Assembly: GCF_003352065.1 (NCBI RefSeq) | Contig: NZ_CP025803.1 | Location: forward strand, 1,240,001 to 1,304,000 | Direction of reading: 5' to 3' | DNA from: Sulfitobacter sp. SK011 | GTDB lineage: Bacteria; Pseudomonadota; Alphaproteobacteria; Rhodobacterales; Rhodobacteraceae | DNA: 64,000 nt | Shown here: positions 48,341 through 57,766 of the stretch, piece by piece | Layout of the letters: every line of letters begins with the position of its first letter | Numbering within the stretch: position 1 is the stretch's first letter | Notes under the pieces: model-generated | Told to the model about the DNA's origin: nothing | Seen by the model: the letters and a program-made list of their open reading frames with translations, nothing else | Databases searched by the model: none | Program-made: the position numbers and the translations under genes

Positions 48341-50992
48341 TCATTCTTTTTCGGCTGCCACTTTTTTGGCGGCAGGTTTCTTTTTGGCGGCAGGTTTCTT
48401 TTTGGCCGCAGGTTTCTTTTTGGCCGCGGGTTTCTTTTTAGGCGCAGCTTTCTTTTTTGGTGCGGCTTTGCGCTTGGCCGGGGACTTGGCCAGCTTCTCC
48501 TCGATCAACTCGACCGCCCGTTCCATGGTCAAATCAGCAGGCTCAACCTCTTTGGGGATCGTCGCATTGACCTTTTCCCATTTCACATAAGGCCCGTATT
48601 TGCCCTCCATGATATTCACAGCCCCGCCCAAATCAGGGTGTTCGCCCATCTCGCGGATCGGTTTGGCGGCTTTGCCCCGTCCACCACGGCTTGCGACTTT
48701 TTCGGCAAGCAATTGGACAGCGCGGTTCATGCCAACGGTAAAGACCTCATCCAGGCTTTCCAGATTGGCGTTGGTGCCGCCGCGTTCCGATGTACTTTCC
48801 GCGTGTTTCAGATAAGGCCCATAGCGCCCGATGTTCGACCAGACCATGATCCCGTCCTCAGGATGCGGGCCAATTTCGCGGGGCAACGACAGCAGCATCA
48901 GCGCTCGCTCCAACTCAAGCTCTTCTGCAGGCCAGTCCTTGGGCACCGACTGTCGCTGGGGTTTCTTGTTTTCTTCTGTAACAGCGCCACGCTGCACGTA
49001 GGGTCCAAAACGTCCCTTGAACACACGGATCTCGTCGCCCCCATCCTTGCCCAGCAACTTGCCGTCCGGAGGGATAGCCGATGCTTCGGCTTCTGGGTCT
49101 GGCGGGCCAAAGGGGCGGGTATAGCGGCACTCAGGGTAATTGGAACAGCCGATGAACGCGCCACCGGAGCGGGCGGTGCGCATCGACAAGCGCCCCGCTT
49201 CGCAGTTTGGGCACAGCCGCGGGTCGCCGCCATCATCAAGCGGTGGAAACAGATGCGGTTCCAGAACCTCGTTGATCTTTTCCAGAACCTCGGTGATGCG
49301 CAGATCAGCGGTTTCGGCAATCGCGGCGGAAAAATCACGCCAGAACCGTTTGAGCACATCTTTATAGTCTGCATCCGCTGCGCTGACCTTATCAAGCTGA
49401 TCCTCAAGATCGGCGGTAAAGTCATACCCCACATATTTGCGGAAATAATTCTCAAGAAACGCCGTCACCAACCGGCCCTTGTCCTCAGGGATCAGGCGGT
49501 TGCCATCTTTGCGCACATATTCGCGGTCCTGGATTGTCGTGACAATGCTGGCGTAGGTCGAGGGGCGGCCAATGCCCAACTCTTCCATGCGCTTGACCAA
49601 TGTCGCCTCTGTGTACCGGGGCGGCGGCTGGGTGAAATGCTGCTCTGGCGTGACCGACCTTTTGTCCATCGCGTCGCCTTGGGTGATCTGTGGCAGGCGT
49701 TTGTCATCGTCATCGACAACCACATCATCGCGGCCTTCTTCATAAACGCGCAGAAAACCATCGAACAGCACCACCTGACCTGTGGCGCGCAGACCGACCT
49801 GTTCGTCTTTGCTGCCAATCTCGACGGTTGTGCGCTCCAAACGTGCGCTTTCCATCTGGCAGGCCAGCGTGCGTTTCCAGATCAGATCATAAAGCTTGGC
49901 CTGATCGCTCTCCAACTTCAGGCTGGGGGCGTCTTTGGTCATGTCGGTGGGGCGCACACATTCGTGGGCCTCTTGGGCATTCTTGGCTTTGTTCTTATAG
50001 ATGCGCGGCGCATCGGGCACATATTCTACGCCATAGCGGTCTTTGATCGCATCGCGCGCCATGGTCACGGCCTCTGGGGCCATGTCGATACCATCTGTCC
50101 GCATATAGGTAATGTGGCCGGCCTCATACAGCCGCTGGGCTGTGCTCATGGTTTGCCGCGCGCCCATGCCAAACTTGCGGCTGGCCTCTTGTTGCAGGGT
50201 CGAGGTCATGAAGGGGGCGGATGGATTGCGGCTGGCCGGCTTTGCCTCGACGCTTGTCACGGTTAGGGCGCGGCTGGTGATCGCTTGCACGGCCATTTCA
50301 GCCTGCGTGGCGTTGCCCAGATCAAAGCGGTCCAGCTTCTTACCTGCCAACGTTACCAGTCGGGCTTCAAATTCTTGCCCACGGGGGGTCGCCATCAGAG
50401 CTTTGACGCTCCAATACTCTCGGTTGCGGAACGCTTCGATTTCCATCTCGCGCTCTACGATGATGCGCAGCGTGACCGATTGCACCCGGCCTGCTGATTT
50501 CGCCCCGGGCAGTTTGCGCCACAAAACCGGGGACAGATTAAAGCCTACCAGATAGTCCAACGCACGGCGGGCCAGATAGGCTTCAACCAAAGGCATATCC
50601 ACCTGACGTGGATTTGCCATCGCATCTGTCACTGCTTTCTTGGTGATCTGGTTGAACACCACGCGACTGACGGGCGTGTCTTTCTTGATTGATTTGCGCT
50701 TGGTCAATGCTTCTTGCAAATGCCAGCTGATCGCCTCGCCCTCACGGTCGGGGTCGGTCGCGAGGATCAGTTCGTTGTCGTTTGCCAGGGCGTCAGCAAT
50801 CGCTTTGACATGTTTCTTGCTGTCGCTGGCGATTTCCCATTTCATGTCGAATTCGTTTTCGGTGTCGACCGATCCATCCTTGGGAGGCAGGTCGCGCACG
50901 TGGCCATAAGATGCCAGAACGGTGAAATTATCGCCCAGATACTTGTTGATCGTTTTGGCCTTGGCAGGGGATTCGACAACAACGACTGGCAT
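48341..50992 (-). CDS. topA: DNA topoisomerase I
   Basis: Type IA topoisomerase (883 aa) that relaxes negative supercoils. The Toprim domain starts at MPVVVVESPAKAKTINKYLG and has ATDPDREGEAISWHL; the catalytic tyrosine is in ITYMRTDGIDM. A C4 zinc finger (LCPNCEAGRLSM ... GCSNYPECRY) is followed by further topoisomerase C-terminal repeats (GRYGPYL, GKYGPYVKW). The last ~45 residues are a Lys/Ala/Pro repeat tail, which probably binds DNA non-specifically. It is upstream of the L,D-transpeptidase on the same strand. Confidence 0.96.
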   Translation of the reverse strand: MPVVVVESPAKAKTINKYLGDNFTVLASYGHVRDLPPKDGSVDTENEFDMKWEIASDSKKHVKAIADALANDNELILATDPDREGEAISWHLQEALTKRKSIKKDTPVSRVVFNQITKKAVTDAMANPRQVDMPLVEAYLARRALDYLVGFNLSPVLWRKLPGAKSAGRVQSVTLRIIVEREMEIEAFRNREYWSVKALMATPRGQEFEARLVTLAGKKLDRFDLGNATQAEMAVQAITSRALTVTSVEAKPASRNPSAPFMTSTLQQEASRKFGMGARQTMSTAQRLYEAGHITYMRTDGIDMAPEAVTMARDAIKDRYGVEYVPDAPRIYKNKAKNAQEAHECVRPTDMTKDAPSLKLESDQAKLYDLIWKRTLACQMESARLERTTVEIGSKDEQVGLRATGQVVLFDGFLRVYEEGRDDVVVDDDDKRLPQITQGDAMDKRSVTPEQHFTQPPPRYTEATLVKRMEELGIGRPSTYASIVTTIQDREYVRKDGNRLIPEDKGRLVTAFLENYFRKYVGYDFTADLEDQLDKVSAADADYKDVLKRFWRDFSAAIAETADLRITEVLEKINEVLEPHLFPPLDDGGDPRLCPNCEAGRLSMRTARSGGAFIGCSNYPECRYTRPFGPPDPEAEASAIPPDGKLLGKDGGDEIRVFKGRFGPYVQRGAVTEENKKPQRQSVPKDWPAEELELERALMLLSLPREIGPHPEDGIMVWSNIGRYGPYLKHAESTSERGGTNANLESLDEVFTVGMNRAVQLLAEKVASRGGRGKAAKPIREMGEHPDLGGAVNIMEGKYGPYVKWEKVNATIPKEVEPADLTMERAVELIEEKLAKSPAKRKAAPKKKAAPKKKPAAKKKPAAKKKPAAKKKPAAKKVAAEKE
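48362..48466 (-). repeat. 18-base tandem repeats encoding the TopA Lys/Ala tail
   Basis: Within topA, an 18-base unit encoding PAAKKK is repeated about four times, preceded by two AAPKKK-like units. Near-identical copies at DNA level suggest recent expansion by slippage. Confidence 0.85.
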
Positions 50993-51202
50993 AAAATAAA
51001 GCACCTTAAATCAAATTGGCGGGCGGTCTCTCGCGCTGTCACATGTGGGAGGTAAGGGGGGATTGTCAATGCAACTGCTGAGCAAAGTGCGGCAATGACA
51101 CCACCGGCACATGAGCAGTGCTCACTCAAAAGGAAGGTTTTGCCGGGGCGATGCACCCCGCAGACAGACCTTTCAATCAGTTACTGTAAACAGACTGCCC
51201 CA

Positions 51203-52354
51203 TCACACCACCCGCGCCAGCAAACCACCGGGACGGCGTGCAATTTGGCCGTCAAGCTCCAGATCCACAAGAACAGGGGCGACATCTGCGGGTGCGGCTT
51301 GCAGATCACGGATCAACTGGTCCTCTGCGACTGGCGATGGTCCCAGACGCGACAGGATTTGCAGATGAAGTGCGGCAGTTTCACGCAGGCTGCGTTTGGG
51401 TTTGTCCGGCTTGGCAGGGGTCAGTGGAAGTTCTGGCGTGGTCTGCTGGCCAGATATGGGTCCCAACGCCTCAATCACATCGGCTGCAGAACGAACCAGC
51501 GTCGCACCATCACGGATCAAGATATTGCACCCTGCTGCGCGCGCATCAAATGGGTGCCCCGGCACAGAAAGCACATCACGCCCCTGGTCCAAGGCATCAC
51601 GTGCCGTGATCAGGCTGCCGGATTTTGCGGCCGCCTCAACCACGATGGTCGCACGGCTGAGGCCTGAGATGATGCGATTGCGGCTGGGAAAATGTCGCGC
51701 CATGGGTTGCAGGCCCATTGGCTGCTCTGAAAGGCGCAGGCCAGATTTGGCGATGTTGAGCGCAAGTTCTGTATTTTCAGCCGGATACATGACATCAACG
51801 CCGCCTGCCTGCACCGCGATGGTGCCAGTTGTCATTGAGGCCAGATGGGTGGCCGCATCAATACCTCGCGCCAACCCAGACACCACGACATATCCGGCCG
51901 CGCCCAGATCACGGGCCAAAGCCTGTGCCATACGGGTCCCCAACGATGAAGCATTGCGGGCACCTACCATTGAAATCATCGGGCGCGCCAAAAGCGAGGT
52001 ATCGCCGATGCACCACAAAAATGGCGGGGCATCTGCAAGATCGTTCAAAAGGGATGGGTAGGGGTCCTGCCCCTGCAAAACCAATTGCGCACCGGCAGCG
52101 CGGGCGGCCTTAAGTTCAGCCCAGATCACACCCTCGGGACAAATCTGATATTCGGATACACCCGCGGCGCGCGCCACCTGAGGCAGCGCGGCCAGCGCGT
52201 TTTGCGCAGTGCCATGTTCAATCAGCAGACGTTTATACGTCGAAATGCCAACCCGGCGCGAGCGCAACAGACGGAGACGCGCAAACTGTTCATCTTCCTG
52301 GGTGGGTGGGATTGGGGGGTGAGTGGAAGAAGGATTTAGGTCCTTGTCAGTCAT
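51203..52354 (-). CDS. dprA: DNA processing protein DprA
   Basis: Protein of 383 aa that loads RecA on incoming single-stranded DNA during natural transformation. The Rossmann-like core has ISMVGARNASSLGTRMA, VVSGLARGIDAATH and GGVDVMYPAEN; a SAM-like N-terminal region (20-80) and a C-terminal winged helix (about 315-380) complete the common architecture. The gene is intact. In Rhodobacterales DprA is also used for gene transfer agent DNA. The 160 bases before its start hold its promoter. Confidence 0.94.
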   Translation of the reverse strand: MTDKDLNPSSTHPPIPPTQEDEQFARLRLLRSRRVGISTYKRLLIEHGTAQNALAALPQVARAAGVSEYQICPEGVIWAELKAARAAGAQLVLQGQDPYPSLLNDLADAPPFLWCIGDTSLLARPMISMVGARNASSLGTRMAQALARDLGAAGYVVVSGLARGIDAATHLASMTTGTIAVQAGGVDVMYPAENTELALNIAKSGLRLSEQPMGLQPMARHFPSRNRIISGLSRATIVVEAAAKSGSLITARDALDQGRDVLSVPGHPFDARAAGCNILIRDGATLVRSAADVIEALGPISGQQTTPELPLTPAKPDKPKRSLRETAALHLQILSRLGPSPVAEDQLIRDLQAAPADVAPVLVDLELDGQIARRPGGLLARVV

Positions 52355-52515
52355 CCCGCGTCTCCATCCGTTGCTGGAATCAGTATTAGAGCGAACTGGT
52401 TAACACAGGATGAATCGTTCCGGCTCGATTTCAGACAAATGCGGCAAGGCAGATGGACCAAGCGTCCACCATATATTTACCAGCCCGTTTCGTAGGCACC
52501 TAATCTACATGCGCG

Positions 52516-53937
52516 TTAAGCCGCTGCACCACCCACCGTCAGGCCGCCGATCATCAATGTTGGCTGACCCACCCCCACTGGCACCCATTGACCTTGTTTG
52601 CCGCAATTGCCCATGCCCGGATCAAGGGCCGGGTCATTCCCAATGGCGCGGATCTGTTTCAGCGCCGTGGCGCCATCCCCGATCAGCGTGGCCCCTTTTA
52701 CCGGCGCGCCGACCACCCCGTTTTCGACGCGGTACGCTTCGGTGCATGAAAAAACGAACTTGCCATTGGTAATGTCCACCTGGCCGCCGCCAAACCCCAC
52801 GGCATAGATACCGTCCTTAAGATCGGCCACGATGTCGCCCGGTGCCACGTCGCCGCCCAGCATATAGGTGTTCGTCATCCGAGGCATGGGGATATGCGCA
52901 TATGACTGTCGTCGCCCATTGCCCGTGGATTTGACCCCCATCAGCCGCGCATTCTGGCGGTCCTGCATATACCCGATGAGCACACCGTCTTCGATCAATA
53001 CATTCTTGGCGCTGGGCGTGCCTTCATCATCAACCGTGATCGAACCGCGCCGGTCGGGGATTGTGCCATCGTCCAGAACCGTCACGCCTTTTGCGGCGAT
53101 CTGTTGGCCCATCAATCCGGCAAAGGCTGAACTTCCCTTGCGGTTAAAGTCGCCTTCCAACCCGTGACCGATGGCTTCGTGCAGCAAGATACCGGGCCAG
53201 CCGGGGCCAAGCACAACGTCCATTACGCCTGCAGGGGCAGGCACGGCATCAAGGTTTACCACTGCTATTCTTAACGCTTCACGGGCCTTGGCCTGCCAAT
53301 CGTCAGCGCTCAGCAGCCCGTCAAGACCCACGCGCCCGCCACCACCTGCAGACCCGCTTTCGCGGCGGCCGTTGTGTTCAACGATGACCGACACGTTTAC
53401 ACGGGTCATGGGGCGAACATCACGCACGGAGGTGCCTTCGGGGCGCAATATCTCTACCTCTTGCAGGCTGGCGGCAATGGTTGCGCTGACCTGAATGACC
53501 CGTTTGTCCAGCCCACGGGCAAATGCGTCAATCTCACGCAGGGTTTCGATTTTGACCGGGAACGTCGCCCCTTCAATCGGGTCGGCGTCTGTATAAAGAC
53601 GTTTGTTTGTCCCCTCGGGCGCATCGGACCATGTGCCGCCGCCGGCACCCACTGCCAGACGGGCGGTTTCGGCGGCACGCTTTAGCGCACTCACCGAAAT
53701 GTCGGTCGAATGGGCATATCCCGCGACCTCAGAACGCACGGCGCGCAAGCCAAATCCCTCTGAGGCGTCATAACTGGCGGTTTTCAGGTGACCATCGTCG
53801 AACACCAATGCCTCGGACCGGCGGCGTTCCAAAAACAATTCCCCATCATCGGCCCCGGCAACGGCATCCCGCAGCACTTGAAGTGCGATTTCGCGATCTA
53901 CATTGGCCTCAAACGGCTTGAATGGGGTGTTGGTCAT
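52516..53937 (-). CDS. tldD: Metalloprotease TldD
   Basis: Zinc-dependent protease subunit (473 aa) that works with TldE/PmbA on modified peptides and CcdA-like proteins. The metal site HEAIGHGLEGD lies near residue 256, and the third ligand region follows in FSCTEAYRVENG. Length and N-terminus (MTNTPFKPFE) are standard. No tldE is present in the window. It diverges from coxB across 178 bases. Confidence 0.94.
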   Translation of the reverse strand: MTNTPFKPFEANVDREIALQVLRDAVAGADDGELFLERRRSEALVFDDGHLKTASYDASEGFGLRAVRSEVAGYAHSTDISVSALKRAAETARLAVGAGGGTWSDAPEGTNKRLYTDADPIEGATFPVKIETLREIDAFARGLDKRVIQVSATIAASLQEVEILRPEGTSVRDVRPMTRVNVSVIVEHNGRRESGSAGGGGRVGLDGLLSADDWQAKAREALRIAVVNLDAVPAPAGVMDVVLGPGWPGILLHEAIGHGLEGDFNRKGSSAFAGLMGQQIAAKGVTVLDDGTIPDRRGSITVDDEGTPSAKNVLIEDGVLIGYMQDRQNARLMGVKSTGNGRRQSYAHIPMPRMTNTYMLGGDVAPGDIVADLKDGIYAVGFGGGQVDITNGKFVFSCTEAYRVENGVVGAPVKGATLIGDGATALKQIRAIGNDPALDPGMGNCGKQGQWVPVGVGQPTLMIGGLTVGGAAA

Positions 53938-54115
53938 CGGGGTCTGTCCTCAATTCTCGCCACAAAAACACATTTCGCGTCTGTTTGACGCAATCGGGTG
54001 GCTTTATCTTGCACTCAGAATATGATTGTAAGCAGTAGGATTACAACGGCCGGGCTGCTCCGATAGGCTGGGCACATAAGATTCGCACTTAATGGTCACA
54101 AGATCAGGACGACAT

Positions 54116-55039
54116 ATGAAACATCTTCTCTCTCTTTCGGGTCTTTTGGCCAGCTTTGCAGCCTTGCCGGCATTTGCGCAGGAATCGCTTCGGATTGACG
54201 GCCTTGAGATCATCGGCAAACCCGTTGACGGCGAAATGGGTTTTCAACCTGGTGTGACCCGGCTGGCCACTGACATTCATGATCTGGACTATCTGATTCT
54301 GGTGATCATCACCCTGATCACTGTTTTCGTGACTGGTCTGATCCTCTGGGTCGCCGTCCGCTACAACAAAAAGCGCAATCCAACGCCTGCGTCGTTCACG
54401 CACAATACCCCGATCGAGATTGCGTGGACCATTTTGCCAATCGTTATTCTGGTGCTGATCGGTGCCTATTCCTTGCCAATCTTGTTCCGGCAGCAGGAAA
54501 TCCCGGTCGCTGACATCACCATCAAGGCGGTAGGCAATCAGTGGTATTGGTCCTACGAATATGTCGACGAAGAGTTTGGCTTTGACAGCTATATGATTGG
54601 TGCACCTGCCACATTGTCAGCCGAAGATGAACAAGCTGGTGCCGTGGCCAACGTTTTGAACCCCGCGATGGAAGCCAAGCTGGCCGCAGCGGGCTATGGC
54701 CGCGATGAATGGCTTCTTGCGACGGATACATCCGTCGTTGTGCCGATTGGCAAAACGATCGTTATGCAGGTCACCGGATCTGATGTGATCCACGCCTGGG
54801 CAATGCCGGCGTTTGGTGTAAAGCAAGATGCGGTGCCGGGTCGTTTGGCCGAACTGTGGTTCAGCGCTGACAAGGAAGGCGTCTATTTTGGCCAGTGTTC
54901 AGAGCTTTGTGGTCAGGCGCATGCCTATATGCCGATCACGGTCAAAGTGGTGTCAGAGGCCGCTTATGCCGAGTGGCTGGGCAAGGCCAAAGCGGAATAT
55001 GCTGGCATCGCGCAGCCAGTGACCGTTGCGTCAAACTAA
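54116..55039 (+). CDS. coxB: Cytochrome c oxidase subunit II
   Basis: Protein of 307 aa carrying the CuA electron-entry site of aa3-type oxidase. A signal peptide (about 1-21) and two membrane helices (about 60-82 and 100-122) precede the periplasmic cupredoxin domain. CuA ligands are visible in HAWAMPAFGVK and in GQCSELCGQAHAYM (two Cys, His, Met). Subunit I is not in this window, as is common in Rhodobacterales where coxA lies apart. Confidence 0.96.
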   Translation: MKHLLSLSGLLASFAALPAFAQESLRIDGLEIIGKPVDGEMGFQPGVTRLATDIHDLDYLILVIITLITVFVTGLILWVAVRYNKKRNPTPASFTHNTPIEIAWTILPIVILVLIGAYSLPILFRQQEIPVADITIKAVGNQWYWSYEYVDEEFGFDSYMIGAPATLSAEDEQAGAVANVLNPAMEAKLAAAGYGRDEWLLATDTSVVVPIGKTIVMQVTGSDVIHAWAMPAFGVKQDAVPGRLAELWFSADKEGVYFGQCSELCGQAHAYMPITVKVVSEAAYAEWLGKAKAEYAGIAQPVTVASN

Positions 55040-55050
55040 ACTGCCTGCGG

Positions 55051-55105
55051 GCTGGGCGGTGCGCCCAGCTTGCGACATGACAGGTAAAGTGGGCGCAGCG
55101 CCCAC
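55051..55105 (+). other. Two tandem hairpins between coxB and ctaB
   Basis: First hairpin: GCTGGGCG/CGCCCAGC (55051-55069, 3-base centre). Second: GTGGGCG/CGCCCAC (55089-55105, CAG loop), followed by CTTGTTTATAA. The pair could stabilise the coxB message or partly terminate before ctaB. Confidence 0.6.
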
Positions 55106-55129
55106 CTTGTTTATAAGGTAAAAGCCGCA

Positions 55130-56068
55130 ATGACGGACGTCACGAACACACCAGCATCAGAATACGAGGCGCAGCTGGGCGATTATTTCGCCCTGCTCAA
55201 GCCACGTGTGATGCAACTGGTTGTTTTCACCGCGCTGGTTGGCATGTTGGCTGCACCGGTCTCTGTGCATCCGGTCATTGGCTTTGCGTCGATCTTGTTT
55301 GTGGCCATCGGGGCAGGGGCGTCTGGTGCGCTGAACATGTGGTGGGACGCCGACATCGACGCGGTCATGCGCCGGACGCGGTCCCGTCCAATTCCGTCTG
55401 GCCGCGTACAACCGAGCGAAGCGCTGGCGCTGGGCGTGGCTTTGTCGGGCATGGCGGTAATGATGCTTGGGCTTGCAGCAAACCTGCTGGCGGCAGGGAT
55501 GTTGCTGTTCACGATCCTCTTTTATGCCGTTTTCTATACCATGTGGCTCAAACGTGCGACGCCGCAGAACATCGTGATTGGCGGTGCTGCTGGTGCGTTT
55601 CCCCCAGTGATTGGCTGGATCATTGCCACGGGCAGCTTTTCGATCGAAGCATGGCTGATGTTCGCGTTGATCTTTATGTGGACCCCGCCACACTTCTGGG
55701 CGCTGGCGCTGTTCATGCGGTCGGATTACGACGACGCCAACGTGCCGATGTTGACAGTGACGCATGGGCGTCCAACCACCAGGCGGCACATACTTATCTA
55801 TACGGCGCTGCTGGCGGTGCTGGCGATCGGGACGGCGTTCACCTCAATCGGCGGGCCGATCTATCTGGCCACAGCGGTCATCCTGAATGCGATGTTCCTG
55901 CTTGGGGCCTGGCGCATCTGGAACCGGGATGAAGATGATGCAGAGGGTGACAATTACGCCGTCGAACGCAAATTCTTCCGGCTGTCGCTGTTTTACCTTT
56001 TCCTGCATTTCGGCGCGATCCTGATTGAGGCCACGTTGCGCCCCTGGGGTCTGGGAGGCTGGTCATGA
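55130..56068 (+). CDS. ctaB: Protoheme IX farnesyltransferase (heme O synthase)
   Basis: UbiA-family membrane enzyme (312 aa) with about nine helices that attaches farnesyl to heme b, giving heme O for the oxidase. The polyprenyl-diphosphate motif NMWWDADIDAVMRRTRSRP is near residue 72, and the second Asp-rich loop includes MRSDYDDANVPML. Its stop overlaps the next start by 4 bases. Confidence 0.95.
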   Translation: MTDVTNTPASEYEAQLGDYFALLKPRVMQLVVFTALVGMLAAPVSVHPVIGFASILFVAIGAGASGALNMWWDADIDAVMRRTRSRPIPSGRVQPSEALALGVALSGMAVMMLGLAANLLAAGMLLFTILFYAVFYTMWLKRATPQNIVIGGAAGAFPPVIGWIIATGSFSIEAWLMFALIFMWTPPHFWALALFMRSDYDDANVPMLTVTHGRPTTRRHILIYTALLAVLAIGTAFTSIGGPIYLATAVILNAMFLLGAWRIWNRDEDDAEGDNYAVERKFFRLSLFYLFLHFGAILIEATLRPWGLGGWS

Positions 56069-56256
56069 ACATTCGAGCAGAACATGAAATTCACAGCCGG
56101 CGCAAAGGCCGCAATGTCGGGGTGGGCCTGATGTTGGGTGCTTTCGTCATTCTGGTAATGGTGCTGACCTTTGTCAAAATCACTCAGACTGATTTCACCA
56201 AGGCCGCAGGTGCTGCTGGTGCCGCGGCCGCAGCGCAAAAAGAGGCCAATAACTGA
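56065..56256 (+). CDS. Small membrane protein of the cox cluster
   Basis: Protein of 63 aa with a basic N-terminus (EIHSRRKGRN), one membrane helix (about 19-40, VGLMLGAFVILVMVLTFVKI) and an Ala-rich tail. Overlaps on both sides (4 bases with ctaB, 1 base with ctaG) show that it is translated within the operon. Such short proteins occur at this position in other Rhodobacterales cox operons and are usually annotated as oxidase assembly proteins; their function is not established. Confidence 0.8.
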   Translation: MNIRAEHEIHSRRKGRNVGVGLMLGAFVILVMVLTFVKITQTDFTKAAGAAGAAAAAQKEANN

Positions 56257-56831
56257 TGGCGCTTTCCGGTCCTCAGAAAACCGTGATGCAGACCGTATCG
56301 CTTGTTGTGTTGATGGGCGGTCTGGCATGGGCATCGGTGCCGTTTTACGACTGGTTCTGCCGGGTTACGGGATTTGGCGGTGTGCCGGGTCAGGTGGAAA
56401 CCGCATCAGAGGAAATTCTGGATCAGACTATAAAAGTCCGCTTTGATGGTTCGATCAATGCAGGTCTCGCCTGGGAATTCAAACCGGTCGTGCGTGAGAT
56501 GGAATTGCGTATCGGCGAAACCGGCCTTGCCTTTTATGAAGCCTATAACCCGACCAGCCGGCCCATTGCGGGCCAGGCCAGCTATAACGTGACGCCTTAC
56601 ACGGCTGGCGCTTTCTTCGAAAAGATCGACTGCTTTTGTTTCACCGAACAGGTGCTGGCACCGGGCGAACGCGTCCAGATGCCGGTTAGCTTTTACGTTG
56701 ATCCGGAAATTGTCAAAGACCGTGACGGGAAGTTTGTACATACCATCACACTGTCCTATACATTCTATCAAATTGACCTGCCCGAAGGCTATGCCGCCTT
56801 GGAGCAGGGAACAACAACAGACCTGAATTAA
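56256..56831 (+). CDS. ctaG: Cytochrome c oxidase copper assembly protein CtaG (Cox11)
   Basis: Cox11-family protein of 191 aa that delivers copper to the CuB site of subunit I. One N-terminal membrane helix (about 10-30) leads to a periplasmic immunoglobulin-like domain. The copper motif is [14 protein letters not shown] (CFCF, near residue 126). Its ATG overlaps the stop of the small membrane protein by one base. Confidence 0.95.
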   Translation: MALSGPQKTVMQTVSLVVLMGGLAWASVPFYDWFCRVTGFGGVPGQVETASEEILDQTIKVRFDGSINAGLAWEFKPVVREMELRIGETGLAFYEAYNPTSRPIAGQASYNVTPYTAGAFFEKIDCFCFTEQVLAPGERVQMPVSFYVDPEIVKDRDGKFVHTITLSYTFYQIDLPEGYAALEQGTTTDLN

Positions 56832-56853
56832 CAAAGGTGAGGGACCCCGCATC

Positions 56854-57666
56854 ATGGCCCATGCAAAGAACCACGATTATCATATTCTAGCCCCATCCAG
56901 CTGGCCGCTGCTTGGTGGGCTTGGCGGCTTTGCCATGCTTGTTGGTGCCGTTTTGTGGATACACGGTATCACACCCTTCCTGTTTTTGGGCGGATTTGTT
57001 GCCGTTCTTTATGTGATGTTCGGATGGTGGCGCGAAATGGTGATCGAAAGCCACGTTGGCGATCACACCGGCGTCGTGCGCATCGGCCTGCGTTATGGTT
57101 TTATCCTGTTTATCATGTCCGAAGTGATGTTCTTTGTCGCTTGGTTCTGGACCTTCTTCAAACAAGCCATGTACCCGATGAACGAATACGTAGGCTCAGA
57201 ATATGTGCCGCCGGTATTCGATCCGGTGAACGCCTTTAACCTGCCGCTGATCAATACGTTGGTTCTGCTGTTGTCAGGCTGTGCCGTCACATGGGCGCAC
57301 CATGCCCTTGTGCATGAAAACAACCGCAAAGACCTGATTTCAGGTCTGGCCATTGCCATCGTGCTGGGCATCGCCTTTACCGCGTTGCAGGCCTATGAAT
57401 ACGGCGAATTGCTGTTGCACCATGACTGGAAGTTCGGCGAAGACGCGTTCTTTTCTGCGTTCTTTATGGCCACAGGTTTTCACGGCCTTCACGTGATCAT
57501 TGGTACGATCTTTCTGGGAGTGTGCCTGATCCGCGCGATGAAGGGGGATTTCACCCCGCAACAGCACGTTGGTTTTGAGACGGCAGCTTGGTACTGGCAC
57601 TTTGTTGACGTCGTATGGCTGTTCCTGTTCTTTGCCGTCTATGTCTTTGGTGTGCCTGCCCAATAG
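56854..57666 (+). CDS. coxC: Cytochrome c oxidase subunit III
   Basis: Membrane protein of 270 aa with seven helices. Family stretches include [47 protein letters not shown] and [19 protein letters not shown]. It stabilises subunit I and proton uptake. A strong terminator follows, so expression of the downstream surf1 may be reduced relative to coxC. Confidence 0.96.
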   Translation: MAHAKNHDYHILAPSSWPLLGGLGGFAMLVGAVLWIHGITPFLFLGGFVAVLYVMFGWWREMVIESHVGDHTGVVRIGLRYGFILFIMSEVMFFVAWFWTFFKQAMYPMNEYVGSEYVPPVFDPVNAFNLPLINTLVLLLSGCAVTWAHHALVHENNRKDLISGLAIAIVLGIAFTALQAYEYGELLLHHDWKFGEDAFFSAFFMATGFHGLHVIIGTIFLGVCLIRAMKGDFTPQQHVGFETAAWYWHFVDVVWLFLFFAVYVFGVPAQ

Positions 57667-57714
57667 CCCCATGATTTTGCAGGGTTGCAATCGCGCCCCT
57701 GCGGCGTAAAACCC

Positions 57715-57750
57715 AAATCGCGCGAAGCACCTGCCTCGCGCGATTTTTCT
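57715..57750 (+). terminator. Terminator between coxC and surf1
   Basis: Perfect 11-bp stem AAATCGCGCGA/TCGCGCGATTT with a 10-base loop, then TTCTT. The surf1 start codon is only 17 bases downstream, so surf1 can be reached only by read-through or from a promoter inside the hairpin region. Confidence 0.85.
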
Positions 57751-57766
57751 TGAGGTCAGAGCCTTT

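Noticed and set aside
48362-48466. Regularly spaced repeats that could suggest a CRISPR array
   Set aside because: The unit is 18 bases without spacers and is in frame inside topA; it encodes the Lys/Ala tail.
48257-50266. Open frame of 669 codons on the strand opposite topA
   Set aside because: It lies entirely antisense to a well-conserved topA and has low-complexity Phe/Gly composition that mirrors the Lys/Ala repeats. No ribosome site or family signature.
51134-51170. CGGGG/CCCCG hairpin between dprA and topA
   Set aside because: A 5-bp stem with no T-run on either strand; too weak to call as a terminator.
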